From NCBI RefSeq assembly GCF_947504135.1, contig NZ_CANNGG010000002.1:310001-374000 (forward strand): a stretch of DNA of 64,000 bases. Direction: 5' to 3'. Shown piece by piece: positions 1 through 9,462 of this stretch. Position numbers and translations under genes: made by a program. The first letter of the stretch is position 1. Every line of letters starts with the position of its first letter. The stretch is from an uncultured Tenacibaculum sp. (lineage in GTDB: Bacteria; Bacteroidota; Bacteroidia; Flavobacteriales; Flavobacteriaceae). The notes below the pieces were generated by a model. That model was given only the letters and a program-made list of their open reading frames with translations. It was not told where the DNA came from and made no database searches.

Positions 1-837
1 CAACTCGTTATTTTCAGCTTCTAAATAATCACATTCTATTTTAAATAAATCGGGCGTGATTTCATTAAAATTTTTCAAACCTACTTTATATATCACTTTT
101 ACTTTTTTAGGGAAAATATTAATTCCTTTTGGAGCATTTTTAACTAATACAGGTACTTCAATTTCCCCTTCTGTAAATTTATCTACCAACAATTCAATAT
201 CTACTGATTTATGACTTGCTTTGAGTTGAATATTTTCAGGAAATAGAATAGAAGAGGTGATATTTGTGTTTTTAGAGATATTTTCTAAAGTAGCGCTATC
301 AAGATTTAGAAACTCTATTCCGTTAACATCAGTTTCATCACCAGAAATTAAAATGCTATCTGGAGTAAGGTTTAAAGGTTTTGAAAGACCGTATCCTAAC
401 TGAAAAGAAATGTTTACATTAGGTTTTAACGGAACTTTTTTAGAACTCAATAATCCTATTTTTACTGGAATAGTATCTTGCGTGATGCTGTTTAACTCAA
501 TATTATATTTTAATTGATGTTGTATTTCAGAATGCAAGTTTTTTGATAAAAAATAATAGTTGCTTCCCTTTTTTTTAACCGCTTTGTCTAATTGTAGCGT
601 GATTGGTTTTTGATTAATGCTGGACATTAATAAATTATAGCCACTACTTTTTACATCTAAGGTTAGTTTGTTAAAAGGAGCATCAATCAGCGTTTTTTGT
701 TGAGGTAATTTAGTGTATTCAATATCATATTCCACCTCTGCATTATATTCTTTTGAAAGGTTTATAAGTAACCAAAAAAATATAGAGGCGATTAAAAAAC
801 CAAAAAAGGTTTTAGGTATGTTAACGTTTTTTTTCAA
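1..837 (-). CDS. YbbR-like (CdaR-family) protein, partial; C-terminus lies beyond the window start
   Basis: Minus-strand reading frame open from a TTG at 837 (LKKNVNIPKTFFGFLIASIFFWLLINLSKEYNAEVEYDIEYTKLPQQ...) to the window edge; one N-terminal TM segment; position next to yajC is typical of flavobacteria. Confidence 0.75.
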   Translation of the reverse strand, partial: MKKNVNIPKTFFGFLIASIFFWLLINLSKEYNAEVEYDIEYTKLPQQKTLIDAPFNKLTLDVKSSGYNLLMSSINQKPITLQLDKAVKKKGSNYYFLSKNLHSEIQHQLKYNIELNSITQDTIPVKIGLLSSKKVPLKPNVNISFQLGYGLSKPLNLTPDSILISGDETDVNGIEFLNLDSATLENISKNTNITSSILFPENIQLKASHKSVDIELLVDKFTEGEIEVPVLVKNAPKGINIFPKKVKVIYKVGLKNFNEITPDLFKIECDYLEAENNEL

Positions 838-868
838 AAAATAAATATTAACGCAATCTACATAAAAA

Positions 869-901
869 ACAAAAAAGTGAGCTAATTAGCTCACTTTTTT
901 T
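869..901 (-). terminator. Hairpin GTGAGC-taatta-GCTCAC flanked by A/T tracts
   Basis: AAAAAGTGAGCTAATTAGCTCACTTTTTTT downstream of yajC. Confidence 0.7.
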
Positions 902-918
902 ATATCGATATCTTAGTG

Positions 919-1239
919 TTATTTTTTAGTTTCAGCAATGTACTTTTTGCTTAACTCCATTGAAATGGCAGAACGTTCAAATTTAATCTTTCCAGCACCA
1001 GTTTCGATGGAAACTGTGTTGTCAGTATCATTAATTTCAACGATTTTTCCATGAATACCACTTGTGGTGACAATTTTAGCACCTTTTTTAATTTCTGTTT
1101 GAAACTGCTTTTCTTTTTTTTGACGACGCATTTGAGGGCGAATAATTAAAAAGAAAAAAACAGCAATCATTGCTACAAAAGGAAGCATGTTCATTAAACT
1201 TTCTTGAGAACTAGCTTGTAAAAAAATAGTTGTAAACAT
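919..1239 (-). CDS. yajC: Preprotein translocase subunit YajC
   Basis: 106 aa, single TM, FFLIIRPQMRRQKKEKQFQTEIKKGAKIVTTSGIHGKI. Confidence 0.95.
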   Translation of the reverse strand: MFTTIFLQASSQESLMNMLPFVAMIAVFFFLIIRPQMRRQKKEKQFQTEIKKGAKIVTTSGIHGKIVEINDTDNTVSIETGAGKIKFERSAISMELSKKYIAETKK

Positions 1240-1706
1240 TATGCGTCTTTATTTTTAGGGGTTACCATACCAGAAATTTTGATAATTTCTCTACCTTTCT
1301 CAGTATTGGTAGTTAACGTAACAGATTTTGATTGTTTGTTAGTTCTTCCACTTGTATTAAAGCTAACTTTAATATCACCTGTTTCACCTGGTGCAATTGG
1401 GGCTTTTGTCCACTCAGGAACCGTACAACCACAAGATGCTTGAGCGTGTGTTATTACTAAATCACTTTTACCTGTATTGGTTACAACGAAAGTAGTTTCA
1501 ACAATTTCACCTTCTTTAACTGTACCGAAATCAAATTCTTCTTTGTCAAAAGAGATCTCTGGAGCACCTTGGCTAATAGTATTATCTCTTTTTTCTGCGT
1601 TTTCAATGTTTTCTTTTTTTACTTTTGATGAGGCATTACCTTGTCCACAAGAAACTAACATTCCTGCTGAAACAACAAATGCTAATGCTACTGCTATTTT
1701 CTTCAT
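1239..1706 (-). CDS. DUF1573 domain lipoprotein
   Basis: Lipobox LVSCG; FDFGTVKEGEIVETTFVVTNTGKSDLVITHAQASCGCTVPEW motif. Confidence 0.9.
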   Translation of the reverse strand: MKKIAVALAFVVSAGMLVSCGQGNASSKVKKENIENAEKRDNTISQGAPEISFDKEEFDFGTVKEGEIVETTFVVTNTGKSDLVITHAQASCGCTVPEWTKAPIAPGETGDIKVSFNTSGRTNKQSKSVTLTTNTEKGREIIKISGMVTPKNKDA

Positions 1707-1743
1707 TGTAAAATATTTTTGTTTGTTGTAAAAATACTAATTT

Positions 1744-2682
1744 TTATAATAATCCTCTACCTATTTTAACCATCTTGTTAGAGCTAAGGTAGTCTTTAGC
1801 TAACTTGTCTAAAACACCATTTATAAAGTAACCGCTTTTGTTAGTAGAATAGTCTTTAGCTAACTCAATATATTCATTAATAGAAACTCTACTTGGAATA
1901 GAAGGGAAGTGTAAAAATTCTGTAATAGCCATTTTAATAATAATCATATCAATATCGGCAATTCTATCGGCTTCCCAGTTAGGTGTTTTTTCTTTGATAT
2001 CTTCTTCGTACTTATGTTGATTTAACACAGTTTTGTTGAATAAATTAGAAACGAAAGCTTGATCTTCGTTATCTTTATACAAACTACCTAAAATAAATGG
2101 TTTATTAGCTTTTTGTTTGTTTAGAGTTTTTAATACCCAGGTATTTACAAAAGGAATATCATCAACCCAAGAAATCATTTTATCCTCAAAATAATCCGCT
2201 ATTTTTTCGTTAGGAGCTACAATTTCTCTAAAAAAGTCAATAATAAAAGCACGGTCTACATTAAAAGAATCTTCAACAGTGTCCATGTATTTTTTGTAGA
2301 TGTCACTTTTCTGTAATTCATCTAACAAAATTTTTACATACTCATCGTCAAGATCCCAATAATTTAATTTATTAAGCTCAACATATCCTTCTAAGCTTAC
2401 GCTTTCGTTAAGTTGGTTTAAAAGTTTGTTATCTATAAATTTTGTATTAGGATTAAGTTCTTCTTTAGTAGCAAGAATTTTCTTTTTTGAAAGCTCTATT
2501 CTCTTTCGAGCTAATTTTTGAACTTCAACTAATAGTTGAAGGTTTAAAACGTACAAGTCGTACATTTTTTGAATGCTGTGTTTTAAGAATTTTTCTTCCT
2601 TAACTAAATCATCGCTGTGCGATTGTTGCATCGCATATACCGACTGCATTACTTTAACACGAATATGTCTTCTGTTAATCAT
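1744..2682 (-). CDS. nusB: Transcription antitermination factor NusB
   Basis: NRRHIRVKVMQSVYAMQQS start and C-terminal PSRVSINEYIELAKDYSTNKSGYFINGVLDKL. Confidence 0.93.
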   Translation of the reverse strand: MINRRHIRVKVMQSVYAMQQSHSDDLVKEEKFLKHSIQKMYDLYVLNLQLLVEVQKLARKRIELSKKKILATKEELNPNTKFIDNKLLNQLNESVSLEGYVELNKLNYWDLDDEYVKILLDELQKSDIYKKYMDTVEDSFNVDRAFIIDFFREIVAPNEKIADYFEDKMISWVDDIPFVNTWVLKTLNKQKANKPFILGSLYKDNEDQAFVSNLFNKTVLNQHKYEEDIKEKTPNWEADRIADIDMIIIKMAITEFLHFPSIPSRVSINEYIELAKDYSTNKSGYFINGVLDKLAKDYLSSNKMVKIGRGLL

Positions 2683-2702
2683 TCTAAAGAACTTTAAAAA
2701 AA

Positions 2703-2734
2703 AGAGCGATAGAAACTATTTCTAACGCTCTGCA
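2703..2734 (-). terminator. Hairpin AGAGCG...CGCTCT
   Basis: AGAGCGATAGAAACTATTTCTAACGCTCT between nusB and the dehydrogenase. Confidence 0.5.
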
Positions 2735-2759
2735 AAAGTAAAACTTTTTTATTTTTTAT

Positions 2760-3860
2760 CTAGCTATTTTGCTCTTTTTTGCGAGCATCAATTCTTGCTT
2801 GTGCAATATTGAAAGCAGCTTGATGTGTAGTGATGTTTTCTTTTTCTGATAAATTGAAAATCTCTAATGTAGTGTTGTAGATGTTTTCAGTTCTCTTTAA
2901 GCTTTCAGCTTTGTCGTAACCTTCAACTTCTGCATATACATTAATAATACCACCAGCATTGATTAAGAAGTCAGGAGCATATGCAATTCCTCTTTCTTTT
3001 AACATCGTACCGTGCTTTAATTCATTAGCTAATTGGTTGTTAGCAGCACCAGCTACTACTTGGGCTTTTAATTGAGCGATGCTTTCATCGTTAAGAGTAG
3101 CACCTAAAGCACAAGGAGCATAGATATCAAGGTCTAAACCAAAAATATCGTTTCCTAATACTACTTTAGCACCGTATTTTTTGCTTAATTCTTCTAAACG
3201 AGCTTCGTTAATATCGTTTAAGATAACTTGAGCACCTTCGTCAGTAATATGCTTTACTAAAGTTTCACCTACGTGACCAACACCTTGTACTAATACTTTT
3301 TTACCATCTAAGTTTTCAGTTCCAAATTTGTATTTAGCAGCAGCTTTCATCCCCATATATACTCCGTAAGCAGTTACAGGAGAAGGGTTTCCAGATCCAC
3401 CAATTGCTTCAGAAACACCTGTTACGTGTGGAGTTACTTCACGGATAATGTCCATGTCACGAGTTTCCATCCCAACATCTTCCGCAGTAATATATTTTCC
3501 GCTTAAAGAGTTTACAAACTCACCAAACTTACGCATTAATGCGTCATTTTTTTGAGTTTTAGCATCACCAATAATAACTGCTTTACCACCACCAAGGTTT
3601 AAACCAGTAACAGCAGACTTATAAGTCATACCACGAGACAAACGTAATACGTCGTTTAAAGCTTCCCATTCACTTTTATATTGCCACATTCTTGTACCTC
3701 CTAAAGCAGGGCCTAAAGTTGTGTTGTGAATACCAATAATTGCTTTTAAACCTGTATCTTCGTCGTTGCAAAAAACGATCTGCTCGTGATTGTCAAAAGA
3801 TAATTGACCAAACACAGGGTCGTTCTTAAGATCTTTAGTATCAATGATTTCTGATGTCAT
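2760..3860 (-). CDS. Glu/Leu/Phe/Val dehydrogenase (true start probably the internal ATG at 3860)
   Basis: GGGKAVIIGD, AEDVGMETRDMD, VLVQGVGHVGETLVKHI motifs; track ORF extends to 3914. Confidence 0.9.
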   Translation of the reverse strand: MTSEIIDTKDLKNDPVFGQLSFDNHEQIVFCNDEDTGLKAIIGIHNTTLGPALGGTRMWQYKSEWEALNDVLRLSRGMTYKSAVTGLNLGGGKAVIIGDAKTQKNDALMRKFGEFVNSLSGKYITAEDVGMETRDMDIIREVTPHVTGVSEAIGGSGNPSPVTAYGVYMGMKAAAKYKFGTENLDGKKVLVQGVGHVGETLVKHITDEGAQVILNDINEARLEELSKKYGAKVVLGNDIFGLDLDIYAPCALGATLNDESIAQLKAQVVAGAANNQLANELKHGTMLKERGIAYAPDFLINAGGIINVYAEVEGYDKAESLKRTENIYNTTLEIFNLSEKENITTHQAAFNIAQARIDARKKEQNS

Positions 3861-4016
3861 TTGTTTTAGTTTTTTAATTTGAGATAATTTAAGCAATCTC
3901 AAAAATTCGAGCACAAAAGTAAGAAATCGTTAAAACAAAAGCAAAAAAAGAGAGCTCAATTATGGTATCTTTAACAAGAGCCCTTTTTAAAGTTAAATTT
4001 TTATAAAAAAGTAAGA

Positions 4017-5771
4017 TTGAAAGCATTACAGCATTTAAATAAGTATTTCATAAAGTATAAGTGGAGGTTATTGTTAGGGGTTTTTATAACTGTTCTAGCA
4101 AAAATATTTACACTAAGAATCCCCGATTTTGTTGGTGATTCATTAAATGTAGTAGAAGACTATCAGTTAGGGAAAATAACAGAGCTATCTGAAGTAAAAA
4201 GCATTTTGTTAAATAATATTTTACTTATTATTGGAGTAACTTTATTAGGTGGTTTTTTCACTTTTTTAATGCGTCAAACTATAATAGTGATGTCTCGAAT
4301 GATTGAATTTGATTTAAAAAACGAGATTTACCAACAATATCAGCGATTATCTCTTAATTTTTACAAGCAAAATAGGACAGGTGATTTAATGAACCGTATT
4401 AGTGAAGATGTGTCTAAGGTGCGTATGTATGTTGGTCCGTCTATCATGTATTCTTTAAACATGCTGGTGTCTTTTGTAATTGGTTTTACTCAGATGTATG
4501 CAATTTCTCCAAAACTAACTTTATATACTATGATACCATTTCCAGTTTTATCGGTATCGATTTTTGTGTTGAGTAAGCAGATAAATAAGAGAAGCACCAT
4601 TGTCCAACAATATTTATCGAAGTTAACAACTTTTAATCAAGAGTTTTTCTCGGGTATTAATGTAGTGAAGTCATATGCTATTGAAGATGCAGTAATCAAA
4701 AATTTTGATGATTTAGCTGATGCCAATAAAGAAAAGAATATTAACCTATATAAAGTACAAGCACTGTTTTTCCCTCTAATGATACTATTAATAGGAATCA
4801 GTAATATTATTGTGTTGTACGTTGGAGGAACATTATATATTAATGGAGAGATTCAAGTTGGAGCAATCGGTGCTTTTGTTATGTATGTAAATATTTTAAC
4901 ATGGCCTGTTGCTGTTGTAGGTTGGGTTACTTCTATGATTCAGCAAGCGGAAGCTTCTCAAGAAAGAATTAATGAGTTTTTACAGCATGTTCCTGAAATA
5001 CAAAATAGGAATGAAGAAACTACGGAAGTAGAAGGGGAGATTGAATTTAAACATGTTTCCCTAACTTATGAAGATACTGATATCACAGCATTAAAAGATG
5101 TGAGTTTTAAAGTTGATAAAGGAGAAACTTTAGCAATTTTGGGTAAAACAGGTAGTGGAAAATCGACCATTATCAACCTTATATCACGATTGTATGATAC
5201 TACTGAAGGAACAGTGTTTATAGATGGACAAGATATTACAACGTGTAATTTATATGATGTAAGAAATCAAATAGGATTTGTGCCGCAAGAACCTTTCTTA
5301 TTTTCTGATACAATTGAAAATAACATCAAGTTTGGTAAAGAAGATGCTACAGAAGAAGAAATTATTGAAGCTGCTAAAAACGCTGTAATTCATGAGAATA
5401 TTATCGATTTTAAAGAAGGATATAAAACCATTTTAGGAGAAAGAGGAGTTACACTTTCAGGTGGTCAAAAGCAACGAACCTCTATTGCAAGGGCGATCAT
5501 TAAAGATCCGAAGATTTTAATCTTTGATGATTGTTTATCAGCGGTTGATACCGAGACAGAAGAGCGAATTTTATCTAATTTAGAGCGAGTTTCTAGCGAT
5601 AAAACCACAATAATTATTAGTCACAGGGTATCTTCAGCAAAAAATGCAGATAAAATTATTGTATTAGATGATGGAAAGATAATTCAACAAGGTGTTCATA
5701 ATCAGTTGATAAAGGAAAAAGGATATTATAAAGACCTATATGAACAGCAACTTTTAGAAAAAGAAATATAG
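4017..5771 (+). CDS. ABC transporter, fused TM and ATPase domains
   Basis: Walker A GKTGSGKST, Q-loop VPQEPFLF, LSGGQ, Walker B ILIFDD, IISHR. Confidence 0.93.
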   Translation: MKALQHLNKYFIKYKWRLLLGVFITVLAKIFTLRIPDFVGDSLNVVEDYQLGKITELSEVKSILLNNILLIIGVTLLGGFFTFLMRQTIIVMSRMIEFDLKNEIYQQYQRLSLNFYKQNRTGDLMNRISEDVSKVRMYVGPSIMYSLNMLVSFVIGFTQMYAISPKLTLYTMIPFPVLSVSIFVLSKQINKRSTIVQQYLSKLTTFNQEFFSGINVVKSYAIEDAVIKNFDDLADANKEKNINLYKVQALFFPLMILLIGISNIIVLYVGGTLYINGEIQVGAIGAFVMYVNILTWPVAVVGWVTSMIQQAEASQERINEFLQHVPEIQNRNEETTEVEGEIEFKHVSLTYEDTDITALKDVSFKVDKGETLAILGKTGSGKSTIINLISRLYDTTEGTVFIDGQDITTCNLYDVRNQIGFVPQEPFLFSDTIENNIKFGKEDATEEEIIEAAKNAVIHENIIDFKEGYKTILGERGVTLSGGQKQRTSIARAIIKDPKILIFDDCLSAVDTETEERILSNLERVSSDKTTIIISHRVSSAKNADKIIVLDDGKIIQQGVHNQLIKEKGYYKDLYEQQLLEKEI

Positions 5772-5850
5772 CAATTCGTATTGCTAAGTCAAATATTTTG
5801 TTAGATTTGTTGAGAAATTTTAAGTAAACAACTATTATTTAAAGCGAATT

Positions 5851-6213
5851 ATGAGCGAGAGAGTAGAACAAGAAGAAATCTTTTCACAGGTTTTAAGGGC
5901 AGGAAGAAGAACGTATTTTTTTGACGTTAGATCTACAAAGGCAGATGATTATTATTTAACAGTAACAGAAAGTAAAAAATTCACTCACGATGATGGATCT
6001 TTTCATTATCAGAAACATAAAATTTACTTATATAAAGAAGACTTTACTGATTTTACAGAAATGTTAAATAAAGCAACAGACTTTATTGTAAATGAAAAAG
6101 GTTCTGAAGTAATTAGTGAGCGTCACCAAAAAGATTATAAGAGAGAAGAAGGTGCTTCAACAGAGGCTACTTCTACAGAAAGTTTTACTGACGTTTCTTT
6201 TGAAGATATTTAA
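5851..6213 (+). CDS. DUF3276 (PUR-alpha/beta/gamma-like nucleic-acid-binding) protein
   Basis: SERVEQEEIFSQVLRAGRRTYFFDVRSTKADDYYLTVTESKK. Confidence 0.88.
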   Translation: MSERVEQEEIFSQVLRAGRRTYFFDVRSTKADDYYLTVTESKKFTHDDGSFHYQKHKIYLYKEDFTDFTEMLNKATDFIVNEKGSEVISERHQKDYKREEGASTEATSTESFTDVSFEDI

Positions 6214-6242
6214 AAGCAGAGGATAACTGTTTTGTATAAACC

Positions 6243-6270
6243 CTAAACACAATTTATAATTTGTGTTTAG
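6243..6270. terminator. Hairpin CTAAACACAA...TTGTGTTTAG
   Basis: 10-bp arms downstream of the DUF3276 gene. Confidence 0.45.
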
Positions 6271-6318
6271 AGTTTGGTTTGTGCATAAAAAAATCAATTC
6301 AAATTCAATTTACACTTA

Positions 6319-6360
6319 GAAAACCGCCAATTGTTGCACAGCAATTGGTGGTTTTTTTCT
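6319..6360. terminator. Bidirectional terminator AAACCGCCAATTG-ttgcacag-CAATTGGTGGTTTTTTT
   Basis: Long stem with T tract, between convergent reading frames. Confidence 0.75.
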
Positions 6361-6361
6361 T

Positions 6362-6493
6362 TTACACAAGCGATTTTATTTTGTTTGGTAGTTTTGATGC
6401 GAATTCAACCAGCTGCTTATACGTTAAAGTTCTACCTACTCTACTATTAAGTTTATCTTCACGCTGGTTAATCCTTAGTAATTTTTGTTTCAT
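6362..6493 (-). CDS. Possible small protein, 43 aa
   Basis: MKQKLLRINQREDKLNSRVGRTLTYKQLVEFASKLPNKIKSLV*; the frame stays open about 20 codons upstream without an ATG. Confidence 0.35.
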   Translation of the reverse strand: MKQKLLRINQREDKLNSRVGRTLTYKQLVEFASKLPNKIKSLV

Positions 6494-6596
6494 AGGAAAG
6501 CGAGTTTTGAGTTCACCTAAATATAATAAAAAAAACTGAATTTCAGTAGGTTATGTTTATTTTGAGGTAAAGTATTTTGTAGAGTAGGTGTTTTTC

Positions 6597-7634
6597 CTAT
6601 AAAACTTTTTTCATAGTAGTAGTTTTTGCTACTGTTTCTTGCCATTCTTTTATAGCATTACTGTCGTTTGTAATACCACCACCAACATAAATATATACAA
6701 CATCGTTAGAAACCTCCATACAGCGAAGATTAACGAATAAATTACTTTCTCTATCGTCAATATTTAGTTCTCCTAAAAAACCAGTATAAAAACTTCTGTG
6801 ATAGTTTTCGTTATCTAAAATAAATTGTTTTGAAGCCTCTAAAGGCATTCCACAAACAGCAGGAGTAGGGTGTAAGCTTTTGATTAAAGAAGCAGTATTA
6901 GTTTTTAATTTCCCATTAAGAATGGTTCTTAAATGAAGTAATTTACCCGCTTTTATAGTTTTAATACCAGATGTTTTAATGTTTAAGGAAATATCAGATA
7001 ACCTATCAGTAATGTAGTCAGTTACAAATTGTTGTTCTTCTAATTCTTTTGGTTGCCAAGTAACATTAGTTGTACCATTGTAAACTTGAGTCCCTGCCAA
7101 AGCCATAGTAGTAAAACTTTTATCTTTAATACTAACTAGAGTTTCTGGGGTAGCTCCTAACCATAACCCAACTTTAGGATGATACCAAACATATACAAAA
7201 GCAGTAGGATAGTTACTCAGAAGTTTTTGAAAAGTTTTAATAAGATTAAAGTCAGATAACTCAATTTTTTCTTTTCTGGAAAGAACTACTTTTTTAAACT
7301 GCTGATTTTTAATAGCGGCTATTCCTTTTTCAACTAGTTGAATGTGGTTCTCTTCGGAAGCTGCATCAGGAGCGTGATTAGTGTTGTTAGTTTGAGTATC
7401 GTCAATAGTAACTTTTTCTTCAACATAAGTAGATTGATTTCTAGGAATTAAAATAGCTTTATCTCTGCTGTCAAACGGAGCAAAAATAAATCCACTCTCA
7501 TTATAATTTTCAGAAGTAATTACATCGTTGTTTTGTTGAAACCACCCTTTAATTATAGAACTGTTAGGCTTTCTGTAAGTAACAAAAGGTAATTCTTTGT
7601 TGAAGGCTTCTTTTATGTTTAAAAAAATACTCAA
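6597..7634 (-). CDS. Chorismate-binding protein / isochorismate synthase
   Basis: VVLSRKEKIEL, TPAVCGMPLEASKQFI, YHRSFYTGFLGEL, LFVNLRCMEV. Confidence 0.9.
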   Translation of the reverse strand: MSIFLNIKEAFNKELPFVTYRKPNSSIIKGWFQQNNDVITSENYNESGFIFAPFDSRDKAILIPRNQSTYVEEKVTIDDTQTNNTNHAPDAASEENHIQLVEKGIAAIKNQQFKKVVLSRKEKIELSDFNLIKTFQKLLSNYPTAFVYVWYHPKVGLWLGATPETLVSIKDKSFTTMALAGTQVYNGTTNVTWQPKELEEQQFVTDYITDRLSDISLNIKTSGIKTIKAGKLLHLRTILNGKLKTNTASLIKSLHPTPAVCGMPLEASKQFILDNENYHRSFYTGFLGELNIDDRESNLFVNLRCMEVSNDVVYIYVGGGITNDSNAIKEWQETVAKTTTMKKVL

Positions 7635-8482
7635 TCTAATTGTTGTATTAAATGTTCTTTAATCGTGTCAAATTTACTCCAAATAAATCCATGACCAGCA
7701 TCAGGAATGCTAATTAACTCAAACTGATTTTTAGGAAACTGCTCTTTCAAAAATAAAGAGTTTTCAATAGGTACAATCCAATCATTAGTTCCATGAATAC
7801 TTACTATGTTGTTAGGAGTAGATTTCCAGTTGTTTTCAAATAGTTGTAAATCTTGTTTATGAGATAACTTTTCCTTGCTCGCTTCTTGCCATATTGGAGG
7901 AACTAGCCATCGAGTAACTTTCCATTTGTATAAATTTAAAGACCACGGCATGGGTTCTACTTCACTACATATAGCAGGAGCCAGCAAAATTACTTTTCTA
8001 ACTTTTTCTTGTAAAGCTAAGGCAATAGGTCCGCCATAAGAATAACCTACAAGAATCGTTTTATCGGGGTTAATATTATGTAAAATATTCTTTAGCATGT
8101 CACGCTCAAAAGCAATACTTTCTTGAACCGGATTTTTGTCTTGAAAATTGTAACCAATTCTGTCGTATGAAATCATATTAGCTTTGCTAAGCAATACACT
8201 ATCCATCATATATTTTACAAAATCGGTAGAAGAACCTATCGTTCCGTGAACAAAAACCAGTGTAGGTAAGGTAGTATCTTTTATGATTGAAAGTTTTCTG
8301 TACTCAAACCCATTAAAGTTTTCATAAGTAAGGACAGGAGTAGCAGAGCTTCCAGAAAATTTTTCAAGTACTTTTACATCAGATTTAGGAGCAGAAAAAT
8401 TCCAGAATAAATAATATAAAACAAGGAAAAGCACAAAGAGAACAATTCCAGCGATTTTCAAGATTTTTTTTAGCAATTTCAT
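7631..8482 (-). CDS. Membrane-anchored alpha/beta hydrolase
   Basis: N-terminal TM; FVHGTIGSS oxyanion region; GYSYGG nucleophile elbow; DAGHGF. Confidence 0.85.
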   Translation of the reverse strand: MKLLKKILKIAGIVLFVLFLVLYYLFWNFSAPKSDVKVLEKFSGSSATPVLTYENFNGFEYRKLSIIKDTTLPTLVFVHGTIGSSTDFVKYMMDSVLLSKANMISYDRIGYNFQDKNPVQESIAFERDMLKNILHNINPDKTILVGYSYGGPIALALQEKVRKVILLAPAICSEVEPMPWSLNLYKWKVTRWLVPPIWQEASKEKLSHKQDLQLFENNWKSTPNNIVSIHGTNDWIVPIENSLFLKEQFPKNQFELISIPDAGHGFIWSKFDTIKEHLIQQLD

Positions 8483-8483
8483 G

Positions 8484-8900
8484 TTATTGTTTGTCTAAAA
8501 CAATATTGGTAATCTTACAAAGTGAAATCAAGTTATTATCCTCATCAACAATTCTCACTTCCCATAAATGTGTAGTTCTACCTTTATGAATCGCTTTAGC
8601 TGTAGCAAAAACATGTCCCTCTCGCTTACTTTTTACATGATTGATGCTCAGTTCAATCCCTTTAACAATTTTATTAGAGTCTCTTAAAAAAAAAGCGGAA
8701 GCACAACTACCAACCGATTCTGCCAAAGCAGCAGTAGCACCACCATGTAATATTCCATAGGGTTGATGTACTTTAGATGTCACAGGCATTTTTGCTGTAA
8801 TAAAATCATCTCCTACATCAACAAACTCTATCTCTAAAGTTTCCATCAAGGTGTTTTTGTTGTAACTGTTTAAGACTGTAAGAGATGCTTGCTTATTCAT
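8484..8900 (-). CDS. Hotdog-fold PaaI-like thioesterase
   Basis: HQPYGILHGGATAALAESVGSCASAFF. Confidence 0.9.
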   Translation of the reverse strand: MNKQASLTVLNSYNKNTLMETLEIEFVDVGDDFITAKMPVTSKVHQPYGILHGGATAALAESVGSCASAFFLRDSNKIVKGIELSINHVKSKREGHVFATAKAIHKGRTTHLWEVRIVDEDNNLISLCKITNIVLDKQ

Positions 8901-8958
8901 GGTAACTAAAAATTATCACCCAAAAATACGTATTTTTGTACTGACAAAAAATGATAGA

Positions 8959-9459
8959 ATGTATAAAGTACGCGTAATTTTAGATACGAAAGAAGATGTA
9001 ATACGAACCCTGTTAGTAAACGAAAAAGCTTCATTAGAAAACCTACACTTTGATATTGCAAAAGCGTTTGGTTTTAACGGACAAGAAATGGCATCTTTTT
9101 ACCGTACCGATGAAGATTGGAATCAAGGTGAAGAAATTCCTTTATTCAATATGTCAGAAGCAGGAGAAGGAATTTCAATGGCAACATGTATTTTGCATGA
9201 AGCCTTACCAAACCAACACGATAAGTTAATTTATGTGTACGATTTCTTACAAATGTGGACGTTTTATGTAGAGGTAATAGAACAATCTAATGAAGAAGTT
9301 ACTGAAACAAAAATGATCTTGTCTGTAGGAGAAATCCCAGAGCAAGCTCCAGAAAAAGAATTTAAGGCAGAAGATCTTTCAAAAAATATAGATGATGAAA
9401 TTGATGATGAATTTAATAACTTTGAAAGCCTAGACGATTTTGACTTTGATAATTACTAA
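8959..9459 (+). CDS. Plasmid pRiA4b ORF-3-like family protein
   Basis: MYKVRVILDTKEDVIRTLLVNEKASLENLHFDIAKAFGFNGQEMASFYRTDEDWNQGEEIPL; track ORF starts upstream at 8899. Confidence 0.75.
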   Translation: MYKVRVILDTKEDVIRTLLVNEKASLENLHFDIAKAFGFNGQEMASFYRTDEDWNQGEEIPLFNMSEAGEGISMATCILHEALPNQHDKLIYVYDFLQMWTFYVEVIEQSNEEVTETKMILSVGEIPEQAPEKEFKAEDLSKNIDDEIDDEFNNFESLDDFDFDNY

Positions 9460-9462
9460 GCT

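Noticed and set aside
1477-1731. Plus-strand 84-aa ORF over the DUF1573 gene
   Set aside because: Antisense shadow of a well-supported gene; low-complexity, no recognisable motif
6261-6539. Plus-strand 92-aa ORF
   Set aside because: Runs through two hairpin terminators and antisense to the more protein-like small ORF 6362-6493
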